Shown here piece by piece: positions 17,472 to 25,470 of a stretch of 64,000 nt of DNA (within the stretch, counting starts at the first letter, position 1; every line of letters starts with the position of its first letter). Where the stretch lies: positions 48,182-112,181 of the forward strand of contig NZ_CAIWTY010000095.1 of the NCBI RefSeq assembly GCF_903915725.1, written 5' to 3'. The notes beneath the pieces are model-generated. The model did not search any database, was not told the origin of the DNA, and worked only from the letters and a program-made list of their open reading frames with translations. Made by a program: the position numbers and the translations under genes. This stretch comes from an uncultured Rhodopila sp. GTDB lineage: Bacteria; Pseudomonadota; Alphaproteobacteria; Acetobacterales; Acetobacteraceae.

Positions 17472-18212
17472 ATGCAAATCGGCCGCGCAGACCGCGTGCG
17501 GATGGAGCGGGCGCATGTGCGGGCCTGGCCGGCGCTGCGCACGGCCGGTATCAGCGGCTGGCTGTGGCGGTGCTCCGGCGGCGGGTCGCATCGGGCCAAT
17601 TCGGTTTCGACGATCGATTTCACCGGAGATGACCCGAGAGCGGCGGTGACCCGGGCCGAGACCCTGTATCACGCCGCGGGCCAAAAGGCGCAGTTTCAGA
17701 TTTTTGACGAAACGTCTCCGCCCGGCCTTGCGGAGCTTTTGCGCGGACGCGGTTATCGGCAGGGCGTGCCAACGGTGACGATGTTCAAGCTGCCCGAGGA
17801 CCCCGCCGCTGACGCCGATGTCGAAATCCGGGACCACGCGTGGGACGAATGGCTGGCGGTATACCTGGGCGAGATCACCGAGAGCCGCCGCATGGCGAAC
17901 GCCGAAATTCTGAAGCGCATACCGCAGCCGCGCGCATTCTTCGGCTGCCGCCGGGGCGGCAGGATCGTTTCGACTGCGCTATGCGTTGCCGGAGATGGTT
18001 GCGCGGTGGTCGAGTGCGTCACGACCCGAAGCGATTGTCGCCGCCAAGGCTCGGCCCGGGCGGTGCTGACCGCGCTGGAACACCGGGCGGCATTGCAAGA
18101 CATCGACCTGATCGGCTTGCAGGTCGACGCGCAGAACGCGCCTGCCGTTGCCCTCTACGAGCGACTTGGTTTTGTTGCCGGTGCTGACAACAGTTTCTGG
18201 TCAGAGGCGTAG
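17472..18212 (+). CDS. GNAT family N-acetyltransferase
   Basis: 246 aa. The C-terminal GNAT domain has the acetyl-CoA motif CRRQGSARAVL near 195 and the closing strand/helix LQVDAQNAPAVALYERLGF near 215. The first 120 residues look like a degenerate N-terminal GNAT fold (GWLWRCSGGGSHRANSV). This two-part layout is common in acetyltransferases annotated only as GNAT. The substrate is unknown. It lies close downstream of apt. Confidence 0.8.
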   Translation: MQIGRADRVRMERAHVRAWPALRTAGISGWLWRCSGGGSHRANSVSTIDFTGDDPRAAVTRAETLYHAAGQKAQFQIFDETSPPGLAELLRGRGYRQGVPTVTMFKLPEDPAADADVEIRDHAWDEWLAVYLGEITESRRMANAEILKRIPQPRAFFGCRRGGRIVSTALCVAGDGCAVVECVTTRSDCRRQGSARAVLTALEHRAALQDIDLIGLQVDAQNAPAVALYERLGFVAGADNSFWSEA

Positions 18213-18262
18213 GCTGCAACCCGGTCTCCGGCTTCGGACCGGTTGGTCAGGATAAACAATTT

Positions 18263-18397
18263 GAAACACAAATGAACACGAATAGCAGGAAAATGCTTCA
18301 CCCATAATTTGCGGCCCCGCGCCCGCTAACCAGGCGCACAACAGTGCCGTGATCAGGCCGACAGATTATTTGTGTTTTTCGTGTTCATTTGTGTTTC
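18263..18397. repeat. 135-bp element bounded by a perfect 20-bp inverted repeat
   Basis: The left arm GAAACACAAATGAACACGAA (18263-18282) is the exact reverse complement of the right arm (18378-18397). The 95 bases between hold no gene. The arms are clearly AT-richer than the surroundings. It lies between the ends of two convergent genes (GNAT and CmcJ-family), so it could be a small non-autonomous element (MITE-like) or a long terminator/RNA hairpin. Confidence 0.65.
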
Positions 18398-18454
18398 CAT
18401 TACTTATTGACAGCGAACCTTACCGACGCAAAAAGCGCGGCACCACCGTGCAAA

Positions 18455-19288
18455 TCATTCATCAAAGAAAGCCAACGTCCGCAACTCGATACTCTCCCGC
18501 GGCAGCATATCAGCGGGGGCATTCGAATCAGCGAACGACGTATGCGGCATGAACCGCGCCCGTCCATCCCTTGCCGAATCGAAGCACTTCAGCAACAACG
18601 CCTCATCCGCCCGCATCGCCGGAGCATAATACCACCGGTGCGCCGGATTATACGTCAGGCCGTAAATCTCCCCGATACGATCACGATAAATCAAATCCTG
18701 ACCGACCAGGTCACCCTCGGCAACCGACCGCGCATCGCATACCGCCAGGGGCGCATCGTACAAAGGCCCGCGGATCGGCCGCCACACATTGACGATCGCA
18801 AACCGGCGGGTCAGCAGATCGTCCGCCTCCGCCCCCATCAGGTCACGCACCCGCTGCGGTCCGGAAACCTCGGTGTAATCCCCATGAATCCGGGTGACCG
18901 GCTGGCGCGGCGTGCCGGGCGTGCGATCCTCCACCCCCTGCTCCCGGCGGCGCATCGTGTGGTCGAACACCACCACGCGGCTGGCCCCCGTCGCCTGCTT
19001 CACCAGGTGCTCGGCCTCGGGATAGTACACCGAGCGAAGCTGCGCCTCGTCATAGAAATCCCGCACCGCCGTCGGCGCATCGGCCAGCACAAACCCCTGC
19101 CCGTCCAGGCTCAGCCCGTCCGCAATCGGCCGCATGTCGGAAATCGGCACCGTATGCGGGTCATTGACGATATTGGTGCGCGCCACGCCCTCAGGCGGGT
19201 CATAGGTATAGGTGTGCGGCTTTTCCGCGGTCTTCGCCAGGTAAACGACCTCTCCAACCACCTGCGACAGCGACGAAACAGCGTCCAT
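18455..19288 (-). CDS. CmcJ/NvfI family hydroxylase/methyltransferase-like protein
   Basis: 277 aa from ATG 19288, nine bases after AGGAGG; ATG 19297 is too close to that site. The protein matches the CmcJ-like family: an opening KPHTYTYDPPEGVART, then VVVFDHTMRRREQG near 105, PVTRIHGDYTEVSGPQRV near 133, and FAIVNVWRPIRGPLYDAPLA near 163. Members resemble 2-oxoglutarate/iron oxygenases and act in secondary metabolism, although CmcJ was first described with cephamycin methoxylation. The divergent TetR gene and the palindrome between them suggest repression until an inducer appears. Confidence 0.78.
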   Translation of the reverse strand: MDAVSSLSQVVGEVVYLAKTAEKPHTYTYDPPEGVARTNIVNDPHTVPISDMRPIADGLSLDGQGFVLADAPTAVRDFYDEAQLRSVYYPEAEHLVKQATGASRVVVFDHTMRRREQGVEDRTPGTPRQPVTRIHGDYTEVSGPQRVRDLMGAEADDLLTRRFAIVNVWRPIRGPLYDAPLAVCDARSVAEGDLVGQDLIYRDRIGEIYGLTYNPAHRWYYAPAMRADEALLLKCFDSARDGRARFMPHTSFADSNAPADMLPRESIELRTLAFFDE

Positions 19289-19318
19289 GGTGTCCATCCT
19301 CCTTGCCGATGGGCGATG

Positions 19319-19336
19319 CCACACCGATCTGTGTGG
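19319..19336. promoter_or_regulatory. palindrome in divergent promoter, likely TetR operator
   Basis: CCACAC-CGATCT-GTGTGG is a perfect 6-6-6 inverted repeat. It lies 31 bases upstream of the CmcJ-family start and 69 bases upstream of the TetR start, the usual place for a TetR-family repressor that controls itself and its divergent neighbour. Confidence 0.55.
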
Positions 19337-19404
19337 ATCGCAGTTGGGAGCCGACAGCGGCGTTCGCAAGCTCAAACAGGACGGAGTTGACCGGCGTGAC
19401 ACTC

Positions 19405-19941
19405 ATGGCAGACCGTATCCTTCAGGCAGCCGATCGGCTGTTCTACCGGAAGGGGATCAGGGCGGTCGGGGTGGATGCGGTGGCGGCCAAGGCCGGGGTC
19501 AGCAAGCGTTCGCTCTACGACACGTTCCCGTCGAAGGACGCGCTGGTCGCCGCCTATCTGCGACAACGCATGCTGCCCCTGCCCGAATCGACCGAGCCGC
19601 CCGCGCAACAGGTGCTGGCGCTGTTTGACCAGCTTCAGCAGCGCTTCGCCAAAGGCGATTTTCGCGGCTGCGCCTTCGTCAACGCGGTGACCGAACTGGC
19701 CGAGGACTGCACCACCGCCCGTGCCATCGCCATCCAATACAAGGACGCACGGCGCCACCACATCGCGTCGCTGCTGGCCGCGGCCGGCACGGCGGACGCG
19801 GACACTCTCGCTGCCCAGATCGCCCTGCTGATCGAAGGCGCGATCGCCACGATGCTGGTCACAAACGACGCTTCGGTCGCGGGGCTGGCGCGGGATGCCG
19901 CCGCGATCCTGATGCAGGCCGCCGGGAGGTTGCCGACGTAA
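19405..19941 (+). CDS. TetR/AcrR family transcriptional regulator
   Basis: 178 aa from ATG 19405. An earlier in-frame ATG would put the operator-like palindrome at 19319 inside the gene, so I prefer the later start. The N-terminal helix-turn-helix is clear (ADRILQAADRLFYRKGIRAV, then VDAVAAKAGVSKRSLYDTFPSKDAL). The C-terminal ligand domain includes FRGCAFVNAVTELAED, a pattern common in this family. It is divergent from the CmcJ-family gene, which is its most likely target. Confidence 0.88.
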   Translation: MADRILQAADRLFYRKGIRAVGVDAVAAKAGVSKRSLYDTFPSKDALVAAYLRQRMLPLPESTEPPAQQVLALFDQLQQRFAKGDFRGCAFVNAVTELAEDCTTARAIAIQYKDARRHHIASLLAAAGTADADTLAAQIALLIEGAIATMLVTNDASVAGLARDAAAILMQAAGRLPT

Positions 19942-20097
19942 CTGGATGCCGAAAAATTGTTTTTATCAAACTTCAGTCCTGACCTGAAAAGATCGCATGT
20001 CTGCTGCCCTCAGATAATTGCTGCGGCGCAGCAAAAGTTTCTGTCATATTCGTGTCTCGGGGAGGTTTGGCGTCCATATCTTGCTTAGGAGACTTCA

Positions 20098-20388
20098 ATG
20101 CCTTCCACCCACGTCTACCCCGATCCGTCGGATCTTTCTCCGATGTTCCTGTCGGGCGAGCTCGATCTGGACGACACCGACCTCGTATCGCCAGTCGTTC
20201 TCGGTGAGGCCATGCTCGAAGCGCACGGAACCGATGGTCCGCTTGCGTTCACCTTGCCGGTCCACGCCGCTGCCGCCAACACCGCCCGCGACCAGAGCCG
20301 GTTCATGTTCGGCCTGGTGCCGGAACAGCCGCGTGCCACGCTGCCGGACCAGCTGATCCTCGATCTGGGACCGACTGAGCAGGCATAG
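20098..20388 (+). CDS. small acidic hypothetical protein, 96 aa
   Basis: AGGAG precedes ATG 20098 by about eight bases and a strong terminator follows 24 bases after the stop, so this is a well-bounded single gene. The protein is acidic, with ELDLDDTDLVSPVVLGE near residue 22 and a C-terminal LPDQLILDLGPTEQA. There is no signal peptide or membrane helix. I do not recognise the family. Confidence 0.65.
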   Translation: MPSTHVYPDPSDLSPMFLSGELDLDDTDLVSPVVLGEAMLEAHGTDGPLAFTLPVHAAAANTARDQSRFMFGLVPEQPRATLPDQLILDLGPTEQA

Positions 20389-20411
20389 GACCCCTTGCTG
20401 AGGACGAACAC

Positions 20412-20443
20412 AAAAAGGGCCGGGGCACTTCCCCGGCCTTTTT
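20412..20443 (+). terminator. rho-independent terminator
   Basis: An A5 run, GGCCGGGG, the loop CACTT, CCCCGGCC and a T5 run make an 8-bp GC stem extended by A/T pairing. It closes the small gene at 20098-20388 and, with A and T runs on both sides, could also serve the opposite strand (20464-20604 gene). Confidence 0.9.
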
Positions 20444-20463
20444 GCTTCGAATCGGACGGCGCG

Positions 20464-20604
20464 TCAGCGGCTGATGGTCTCGAAGACGGCAAGCGCGCTG
20501 CCCGCGGGTATGGGCTGCGAGTGGGCGACACCGATATTGGCGAGGCTCAGCGCAGTAAAAGCGACGCGGATCAGGGTCTTGACCGTGACTATGTGATTGA
20601 ACAT
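20464..20604 (-). CDS. small exported peptide, 46 aa
   Basis: An ATG at 20604 follows GGGAGTAG. The product is MFNHIVTVKTLIRVAF, then TALSLANIGVAHSQPIPAG, then SALAVFETISR. It has a basic start, a hydrophobic core and a likely signal peptidase site after AHS, leaving a mature peptide of about 17 residues. It faces the terminator at 20412-20443. Function unknown. Other small exported proteins at 24631 and 28975 have the same general layout without clear sequence identity. Confidence 0.5.
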   Translation of the reverse strand: MFNHIVTVKTLIRVAFTALSLANIGVAHSQPIPAGSALAVFETISR

Positions 20605-20752
20605 CGCGTCTACTCCCATTCTGCCCGGGCGCTGCGGCCTGTATCGATGGGAGCGGAGTTGGGGGTTTGTCGGCGGGATGATAATTCGGCCGCGCGGTAT
20701 TGGATTTATGCTGCGGCCGGTGAAATGCCAGCGGGGCTCGGGGCGCGGCGTT

Positions 20753-21994
20753 TCACCCCGCCAGCGCCCCCGCCACCGCGCCGCTCATGCACGTCGCCAG
20801 CGTCCCCGACAGGATGGTCCGCAGCCCGAGCTGCACGATCTCCCGCCGGCGCTCCGGCACCATTGCGCCGAGGCCGCCGATAACGATCCCCAGGCTGCCG
20901 AAATTGGCGAAGCCGCATAGCGCGTAGGTCAGGATCATCCGGCTGCGGGACGAGAACGTATCCGCCGGTAGGGTGGAGAAATTCAGATAGGCCACGAATT
21001 CGTTCAGCACCGTCTTCGTCGCCATCAAGGTCGAAGCGGTCGCCGTCTCCGCCCAGGGCACGCCGATCAGCCACATCACCGGGCGGAACGGTAAGGCGAA
21101 CAAACGTTGGAGCGTCACCGCCGAACCATCCCAGTCCGGCAACAATCCTAAGGTCATATTCACCAGCGCCACCAGCGCCACCGTCACCAGCAATGTCGCA
21201 ATAATTGCAGTCAGGATCGGCACCCCATCGAGCGTGCCTTTCACCAGCGCATCGAAACTGCTGTGCGGCGGATCCTCTATCACCAGCATCGCGGGCCTGT
21301 CGGCCGGATCGAACGGAACCATCAGCGCGGCGACGGCAAGCCCGGCCGGCGTGCTGATGATCGAGGCGATCAGGATGTTGCCCAAAGCATTCGGAACGAA
21401 CGGAGCCAGAAACGAGGCGTAGATCACCATCACCGTCCCCGCCACGCCCGCCATGCCGCAGGTCATCAGCGCGAACAACTCGCCCCGCTGCATCCGCGCC
21501 AGATACGGCCGCACCAGCAACGGCGCCTCCACCATGCCGACGAACACATGCACCGCCGCACCCAGGGCCAGCGGTCCACTGATGCCCATCACGCGGCGCA
21601 GCAGCCAGGCGAAGCCGGCGGTGATGCGCTGCAGCACGCCCCAGTAGAACAGCAGGGAGGCCAGCGCGCTGATCGTCAGCACCAGCGGCAACGCCTGGAA
21701 CGCCAGGATGAAGCTGGCCCCGGGATGCGTCTCGGCGAACGCCGGCGCGCCCCCGCCGAGGTAGCCGAACACGAACTGGGTGCCCGTCAAGGTCGCGGCA
21801 TGCAACGCGTTCGCCGCGTCGTTCAGCCAGAACATGAGCTTGTCGGCCCCGGGGACGCCGATAAGCAGCAGCGCGAAAGTAATTTGCAGCACGACGCCGG
21901 AGACAACGGTGCGCCAGGGGATGCCGCGGTGGTCCTCGCTGCACAGGAACGCCAGCAGCAGCAGGGAGGCCAGGCCCAGAAAGGCGTGGAGCAT
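20753..21994 (-). CDS. concentrative nucleoside transporter (CNT/NupC family)
   Basis: 413 aa with 9-10 predicted membrane segments. It shows the CNT layout: an N-terminal helix and ALLLIGVPGADKLMFWLND, a central PLALGAAVHVFVGMVEAPLLVRPY (the GxxxFxGxxEAP-type substrate motif) and a C-terminal TKTVLNEFVAYLNFS with YALCGFANFGSLGIVIGGLG. It imports nucleosides with sodium ions or protons. A palindrome at 22094-22112 lies about 100 bases upstream of the start. Confidence 0.88.
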   Translation of the reverse strand: MLHAFLGLASLLLLAFLCSEDHRGIPWRTVVSGVVLQITFALLLIGVPGADKLMFWLNDAANALHAATLTGTQFVFGYLGGGAPAFAETHPGASFILAFQALPLVLTISALASLLFYWGVLQRITAGFAWLLRRVMGISGPLALGAAVHVFVGMVEAPLLVRPYLARMQRGELFALMTCGMAGVAGTVMVIYASFLAPFVPNALGNILIASIISTPAGLAVAALMVPFDPADRPAMLVIEDPPHSSFDALVKGTLDGVPILTAIIATLLVTVALVALVNMTLGLLPDWDGSAVTLQRLFALPFRPVMWLIGVPWAETATASTLMATKTVLNEFVAYLNFSTLPADTFSSRSRMILTYALCGFANFGSLGIVIGGLGAMVPERRREIVQLGLRTILSGTLATCMSGAVAGALAG

Positions 21995-22093
21995 CCCGAT
22001 CAGCCAACACGCCGGGTGTTGAACGGTTCGCAGGCGGAGAAAATCCCCGCCGCCGCCATGTCCGCTGCCACCATCCCCCGCCTCCTGACGCCT

Positions 22094-22112
22094 ATACAGT
22101 TTCCGACTGTAT
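22094..22112. promoter_or_regulatory. inverted repeat upstream of the nucleoside transporter
   Basis: ATACAGT-TTCCG-ACTGTAT is a perfect 7-bp inverted repeat in the 330-base gap between two divergent genes. It is a plausible operator, or a small hairpin. The rest of the gap (21995-22324) shows no other gene I can support. Confidence 0.35.
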
Positions 22113-22324
22113 CGCGAAACGTATCGGCATGCGAGCGCCGTCGGCGCGGTCGCCGCGGTGCCCGGTCCCGCGGTATCACGCTCATTTCATAAGGCGATAC
22201 GGCCCCGACTGAAAAATCCCAGTGTATAACGGAATCAATTGGCGTGGTCCGGAAAGCTGAAGAGACAGACTGCCGCGAAACGGTTCTCGGCGGATGTGCA
22301 ATCTCACGGCGGAGCACGACAGCA

Positions 22325-23410
22325 ATGACCAGTAGGATATGGAACGGCGCCCTTACCGCGAGCTTTGCCGACTCCGCGGCCTGGACCCCGGCGGGCGCGC
22401 CGCTAAGCGGCGACAATCTGACAATCCAGGACGGCAACCCGATCGCCACGGATTTGACGTTCGCGGGGGAAAGCATTTATCTCGGCGGAACAAACCTGAC
22501 GCCCGGCCCGGCGATTTCAGCCGTGCCCGGCGCCATTCTCAGCGGCATCCTGGGTGTTGAGGGTACGACCGCACCAAACCCCACCCTGTCGCTGATCGGC
22601 TCCACGATCGGATCGGACACCACCATCGTCGTCCCCGCCGTGCCGCGGTTGTTTTTCGGTGGGCACCTTTCGGCACCAAACAGCGCCACGCTGTTCATCA
22701 CCGGCGGCAGCACAACCGTTCCGTTCGCGCCGCTTCCGGTCAGCGAAAACGATGGCACGATCGAGACAGCAGGCTCGGCGTTCACCCGCGGCGGCACCCT
22801 GGATCTGTCCATCGGCAACGCGGTCCTGGAAAACCGGGGCGTTATCGAGGCCTCCCGGGGCTCAAGCATCGTCCTGTTCGGCTATGCGATCCTGCCGCAG
22901 GCCGTTGCGGTTCAGGCGACCATGCACAACGACGGCGTCATCGATGTCTACGGCTCGGTTTCCGACACGACCGTCCAGATCGACGGAACCGGCACGGTGG
23001 TGCTGGGTCTATCGCCGGGCGTGCTCGGCCTCGGAGCCACCCCGGGGCGCTTCGAGTTCGACAACGAGGGAGAAACCATCGGCTCCGGCCAGACCTTCGA
23101 CTTCAAGGGCGGCGAATTGGATCTGCACGGATCGAACACTTATCAGGGGTTCGGCGGCTTTCAGGCGGTGCTGTCCGGGTTCGGCCGGGACCCGACCGAT
23201 CTGATCAGCCTGAACGATTTCAACGTCACCTCATCGTCCTATGCCGGGGGAACGCTGTCGCTTGGCGGCACCAACAGGTACGGCGTGGCGGAAGTTGCAA
23301 GCCTCCATTTTGGCAACCTCCCGGTGTTCGGAGAGTTCAACTTCGCCACAAGCAATAACGTTACGAATATTACATGGGGCCCGCCGCAATTTCACCCCGG
23401 ACCGGTTTGA
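22325..23410 (+). CDS. beta-helix/passenger-like repetitive protein, 361 aa
   Basis: ATG 22325 opens MTSRIWNGALTASFADSAAW, followed by GDNLTIQDG. The rest is Gly/Asn/Thr/Val-rich with beta-strand periodicity (ENDGTIETAGSAFTRGGTLD, ENRGVIEASRGSSIVLFG, HNDGVIDVYGSVSDTTVQID). The repeated NDG-x-I/NRG-x-I steps are typical of right-handed beta-helix surface proteins such as autotransporter passengers. There is no signal peptide, beta-barrel or RTX motif, so export, if any, needs another system. Confidence 0.6.
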   Translation: MTSRIWNGALTASFADSAAWTPAGAPLSGDNLTIQDGNPIATDLTFAGESIYLGGTNLTPGPAISAVPGAILSGILGVEGTTAPNPTLSLIGSTIGSDTTIVVPAVPRLFFGGHLSAPNSATLFITGGSTTVPFAPLPVSENDGTIETAGSAFTRGGTLDLSIGNAVLENRGVIEASRGSSIVLFGYAILPQAVAVQATMHNDGVIDVYGSVSDTTVQIDGTGTVVLGLSPGVLGLGATPGRFEFDNEGETIGSGQTFDFKGGELDLHGSNTYQGFGGFQAVLSGFGRDPTDLISLNDFNVTSSSYAGGTLSLGGTNRYGVAEVASLHFGNLPVFGEFNFATSNNVTNITWGPPQFHPGPV

Positions 23411-23445
23411 CGTGGTCCAAACGAGATCGGGCGCTGCCTGAGGCC

Positions 23446-24534
23446 TCAGACCACGCCGAAGTTGATCAGGTTGCGCACCGGAGTCCCCGACTTCAACTGC
23501 GCAAACCCCTCATTGATCTGGGCCAGCCTGATCTGCCCGGAGATCAGGTGATCCAGCTTCAGCCGCCCCTGCCGCCAAAAATCCAGCAGCCGGGGCATGT
23601 CCACGCGGAAGCGATTGCCGCCCATGCTGGTGCCCTGGATCTTCTTGTCGCGCAGGAAGTCGAAACCGTGCAGTTCGATCTTGGTGCCCAACGGAATCAT
23701 CCCGATGATCGTTGCCACCCCGCCGGGGCGCAGCATGGCGAAAGACTGTTCCGCTGTCGTTTTCAGCCCGATGGCCTCGAAGGAATACGGCACCCCGCCG
23801 CCCGTCAGATCCTTCACCGCCTTCACCGCGTCGGCGTTCGAGGCGTTGATCGTGTCCGTCGCCCCCATCAGCTTCGCCAGTTCCAGCTTCGCCGGGTTCG
23901 TATCGATCGCGATGACCCGCGCCGCCCCCGCCAGCGCCGCGCCGTTCACCGCCGACAGCCCGATGCCGCCGCAGCCGAGCACCGCGACGGTGCTGCCCGG
24001 CTCCACCTTCGCCGCATGAAAGACCGCGCCGACGCCGGTCATCACGCCGCAACCGACAAGGGCCGCGCGGTCCAGCGGGATGTCCGGATCGATCTTCACC
24101 ACGGCATGTTCGTGCACCACCATCTGCTCGGCGAACACCGAGAGGTTGAAGGCCTGGTGCAGCACCTGCCCTTTCCACTGCAACCGCCGCGCCGCGCCGG
24201 GCAGCAGCTTCACCTCGGTGTTTTCGCACAGGTTCGGATGGCCGGTCATGCATTGCGGACATTCGCCGCAGAACACCGACAGGCAGGTAATGACGTGGTC
24301 GCCGGGTTTTACGTACGTAACGTCCTCGCCCGCCGCCTCGACCACAGCCGCACCTTCATGCCCCAGCACGGCGGGCGTGGGATACGGATACAGGCCTTCC
24401 ATGAAATGCAGGTCGGAGTGGCAGAGGCCGGCATAGGCGGTGCGGAGCAGGACCTCCCGCCGCTTCGGCTTCTCGATCTCCACGTCCTCAATGGTCAGCG
24501 GCTGATTCGCTTCGTGGAATACCGCGGCTTTCAT
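23446..24534 (-). CDS. zinc-dependent alcohol dehydrogenase (class III-like MDR)
   Basis: 362 aa with GGAGGG ten bases before the ATG. The catalytic zinc site has C-x-S in YAGLCHSDLHF near 39 and LGHEGAAVVE near 57. The structural zinc cysteines lie in VFCGECPQCMTGHPNLCEN near 90. The cofactor motif is VAVLGCGGIGLSAVNGA near 188, followed by VIAIDTNPAK, whose aspartate suggests NAD. It oxidises an alcohol or reduces an aldehyde; an S-hydroxymethyl thiol substrate is possible but unproven. Confidence 0.87.
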   Translation of the reverse strand: MKAAVFHEANQPLTIEDVEIEKPKRREVLLRTAYAGLCHSDLHFMEGLYPYPTPAVLGHEGAAVVEAAGEDVTYVKPGDHVITCLSVFCGECPQCMTGHPNLCENTEVKLLPGAARRLQWKGQVLHQAFNLSVFAEQMVVHEHAVVKIDPDIPLDRAALVGCGVMTGVGAVFHAAKVEPGSTVAVLGCGGIGLSAVNGAALAGAARVIAIDTNPAKLELAKLMGATDTINASNADAVKAVKDLTGGGVPYSFEAIGLKTTAEQSFAMLRPGGVATIIGMIPLGTKIELHGFDFLRDKKIQGTSMGGNRFRVDMPRLLDFWRQGRLKLDHLISGQIRLAQINEGFAQLKSGTPVRNLINFGVV

Positions 24535-24630
24535 GGCTTGGTTCCCTCCGGTTTCTGGCCTTCGGGAATCCTAACCGCCACGCCGCATGTGGCAAAGGCG
24601 GCGCCGCCAGATGCGGCGGCGCCGGGCGCG

Positions 24631-24966
24631 TTACATCTTGCCGCCGGGAGGCGGCGCCGCAGGCGTGCCGGCATCGAACGCCTCACCCTTCTGGGCGGCC
24701 TGGTAGCTCTGATCGTTCAGCCGGTCCACCGCCGCGTCACCGGAGTCCGCTGACATATGGGACTTCGCATGATGCTCACCCATGGCGGAATGATGCATAT
24801 GCCCGGTCATGTGATGGGACCCCGGAGTCGCATCATGCGTCACCGGCGTATTCGGGGAACCGCCCGCACCGGTGTCGCCCGTCGGGTTGTTGCTTTGGGC
24901 GAGTACGGGCGTGGCGGCCAGCATCGCGGCGGCACACGCCGCCTGGAATAAAGTTGCTTTTGCCAT
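24631..24966 (-). CDS. exported His/Met-rich small protein, 111 aa
   Basis: ATG 24966 follows AAGGATT by a suitable distance. A signal peptide (MAKATLFQAACAAAMLAATP, then VLAQS) is followed by a Gly/Asn/Pro/Thr-rich part. A histidine/methionine cluster follows (SHHMTGHMHHSAMGEHHAKS near residues 51-70), and then a charged tail ending in PPPGGKM. The cluster could bind copper, nickel or zinc in the periplasm; this is inference. No metal resistance genes flank it. Confidence 0.6.
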   Translation of the reverse strand: MAKATLFQAACAAAMLAATPVLAQSNNPTGDTGAGGSPNTPVTHDATPGSHHMTGHMHHSAMGEHHAKSHMSADSGDAAVDRLNDQSYQAAQKGEAFDAGTPAAPPPGGKM

Positions 24967-25123
24967 CGTCATAATCCTTACCTGGTTTTCCAAGGTTGAG
25001 GTGCATCGGCACCCGCGCGTGAGGTGGCGTGGCAAGGCTCACACTGCCCATCACTTCCAGTTGCGCTCAGCAAGATTTTTTCGGCTCTTGCACCGCCGTG
25101 GCGGAACGGTTTATGCAGCGCGC

Positions 25124-25183
25124 ATGGCCGCGTTCAATCACGCCCTGCGATTTTGGTACTGCTGGTACAAACCGGCGGCCTAG
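25124..25183 (+). other. possible aromatic-rich leader peptide
   Basis: The frame MAAFNHALRFWYCWYKPAA is 19 aa, with F-W-Y-C-W-Y in a row, and ends 26 bases before a factor-independent terminator. That layout resembles attenuation leaders for aromatic amino acids. No good Shine-Dalgarno precedes the ATG and no aromatic biosynthesis gene follows, so this is weak. Confidence 0.2.
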
Positions 25184-25209
25184 GATCGTGCATCCATAAG
25201 CAAGACCCG

Positions 25210-25240
25210 AAGCCGCCCTGTCCAGGCGGCTTTCGTTTTG
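25210..25240 (+). terminator. rho-independent terminator
   Basis: AAGCCGCC-CTGTCCA-GGCGGCTT makes an 8-bp stem followed by TCGTTTT. No recognised gene lies directly upstream on this strand, so it may end a small RNA or the short frame at 25124-25183. Confidence 0.7.
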
Positions 25241-25307
25241 CGGTCCCCTCGCGTTACGAATCCGCTGAAGATGGTTCGGTTGCGGGTCGCCAACCCCCGG
25301 AGCATTC

Positions 25308-25436
25308 ATGCAACAATCCAGTTTCGATTTCGACGTCATCACCGGCCCGGCCCCGACTCGCCCGGCGCCGAAACCCGAGCCGCAGGCGACCCCGGTGCAG
25401 ACCGCGCCGCCGCCCGCGAGTGGATCCGGCAAGTAG
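25308..25436 (+). CDS. small proline-rich protein, 42 aa
   Basis: ATG 25308 lies seven bases after GGAG. The product opens MQQSSFDFDVITGPAPTRP and continues as a Pro/Ala/Thr-rich tail ending SGSGK. It lies just downstream of a terminator and 34 bases upstream of the P450 gene, so it may be the first gene of that transcript. No known family. Confidence 0.4.
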   Translation: MQQSSFDFDVITGPAPTRPAPKPEPQATPVQTAPPPASGSGK

Positions 25437-25470
25437 CCGGAGCGCGCGATACGCGGCTATGATCGGTGGC

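Noticed and set aside
19303..19404. Earlier start for the TetR gene
   Set aside because: It would place the operator-like palindrome inside the coding sequence and adds residues unlike TetR N-termini.
23374..24753. 459-codon plus-strand frame over the alcohol dehydrogenase
   Set aside because: Shadow frame; the minus-strand gene has both zinc sites and a cofactor fold.
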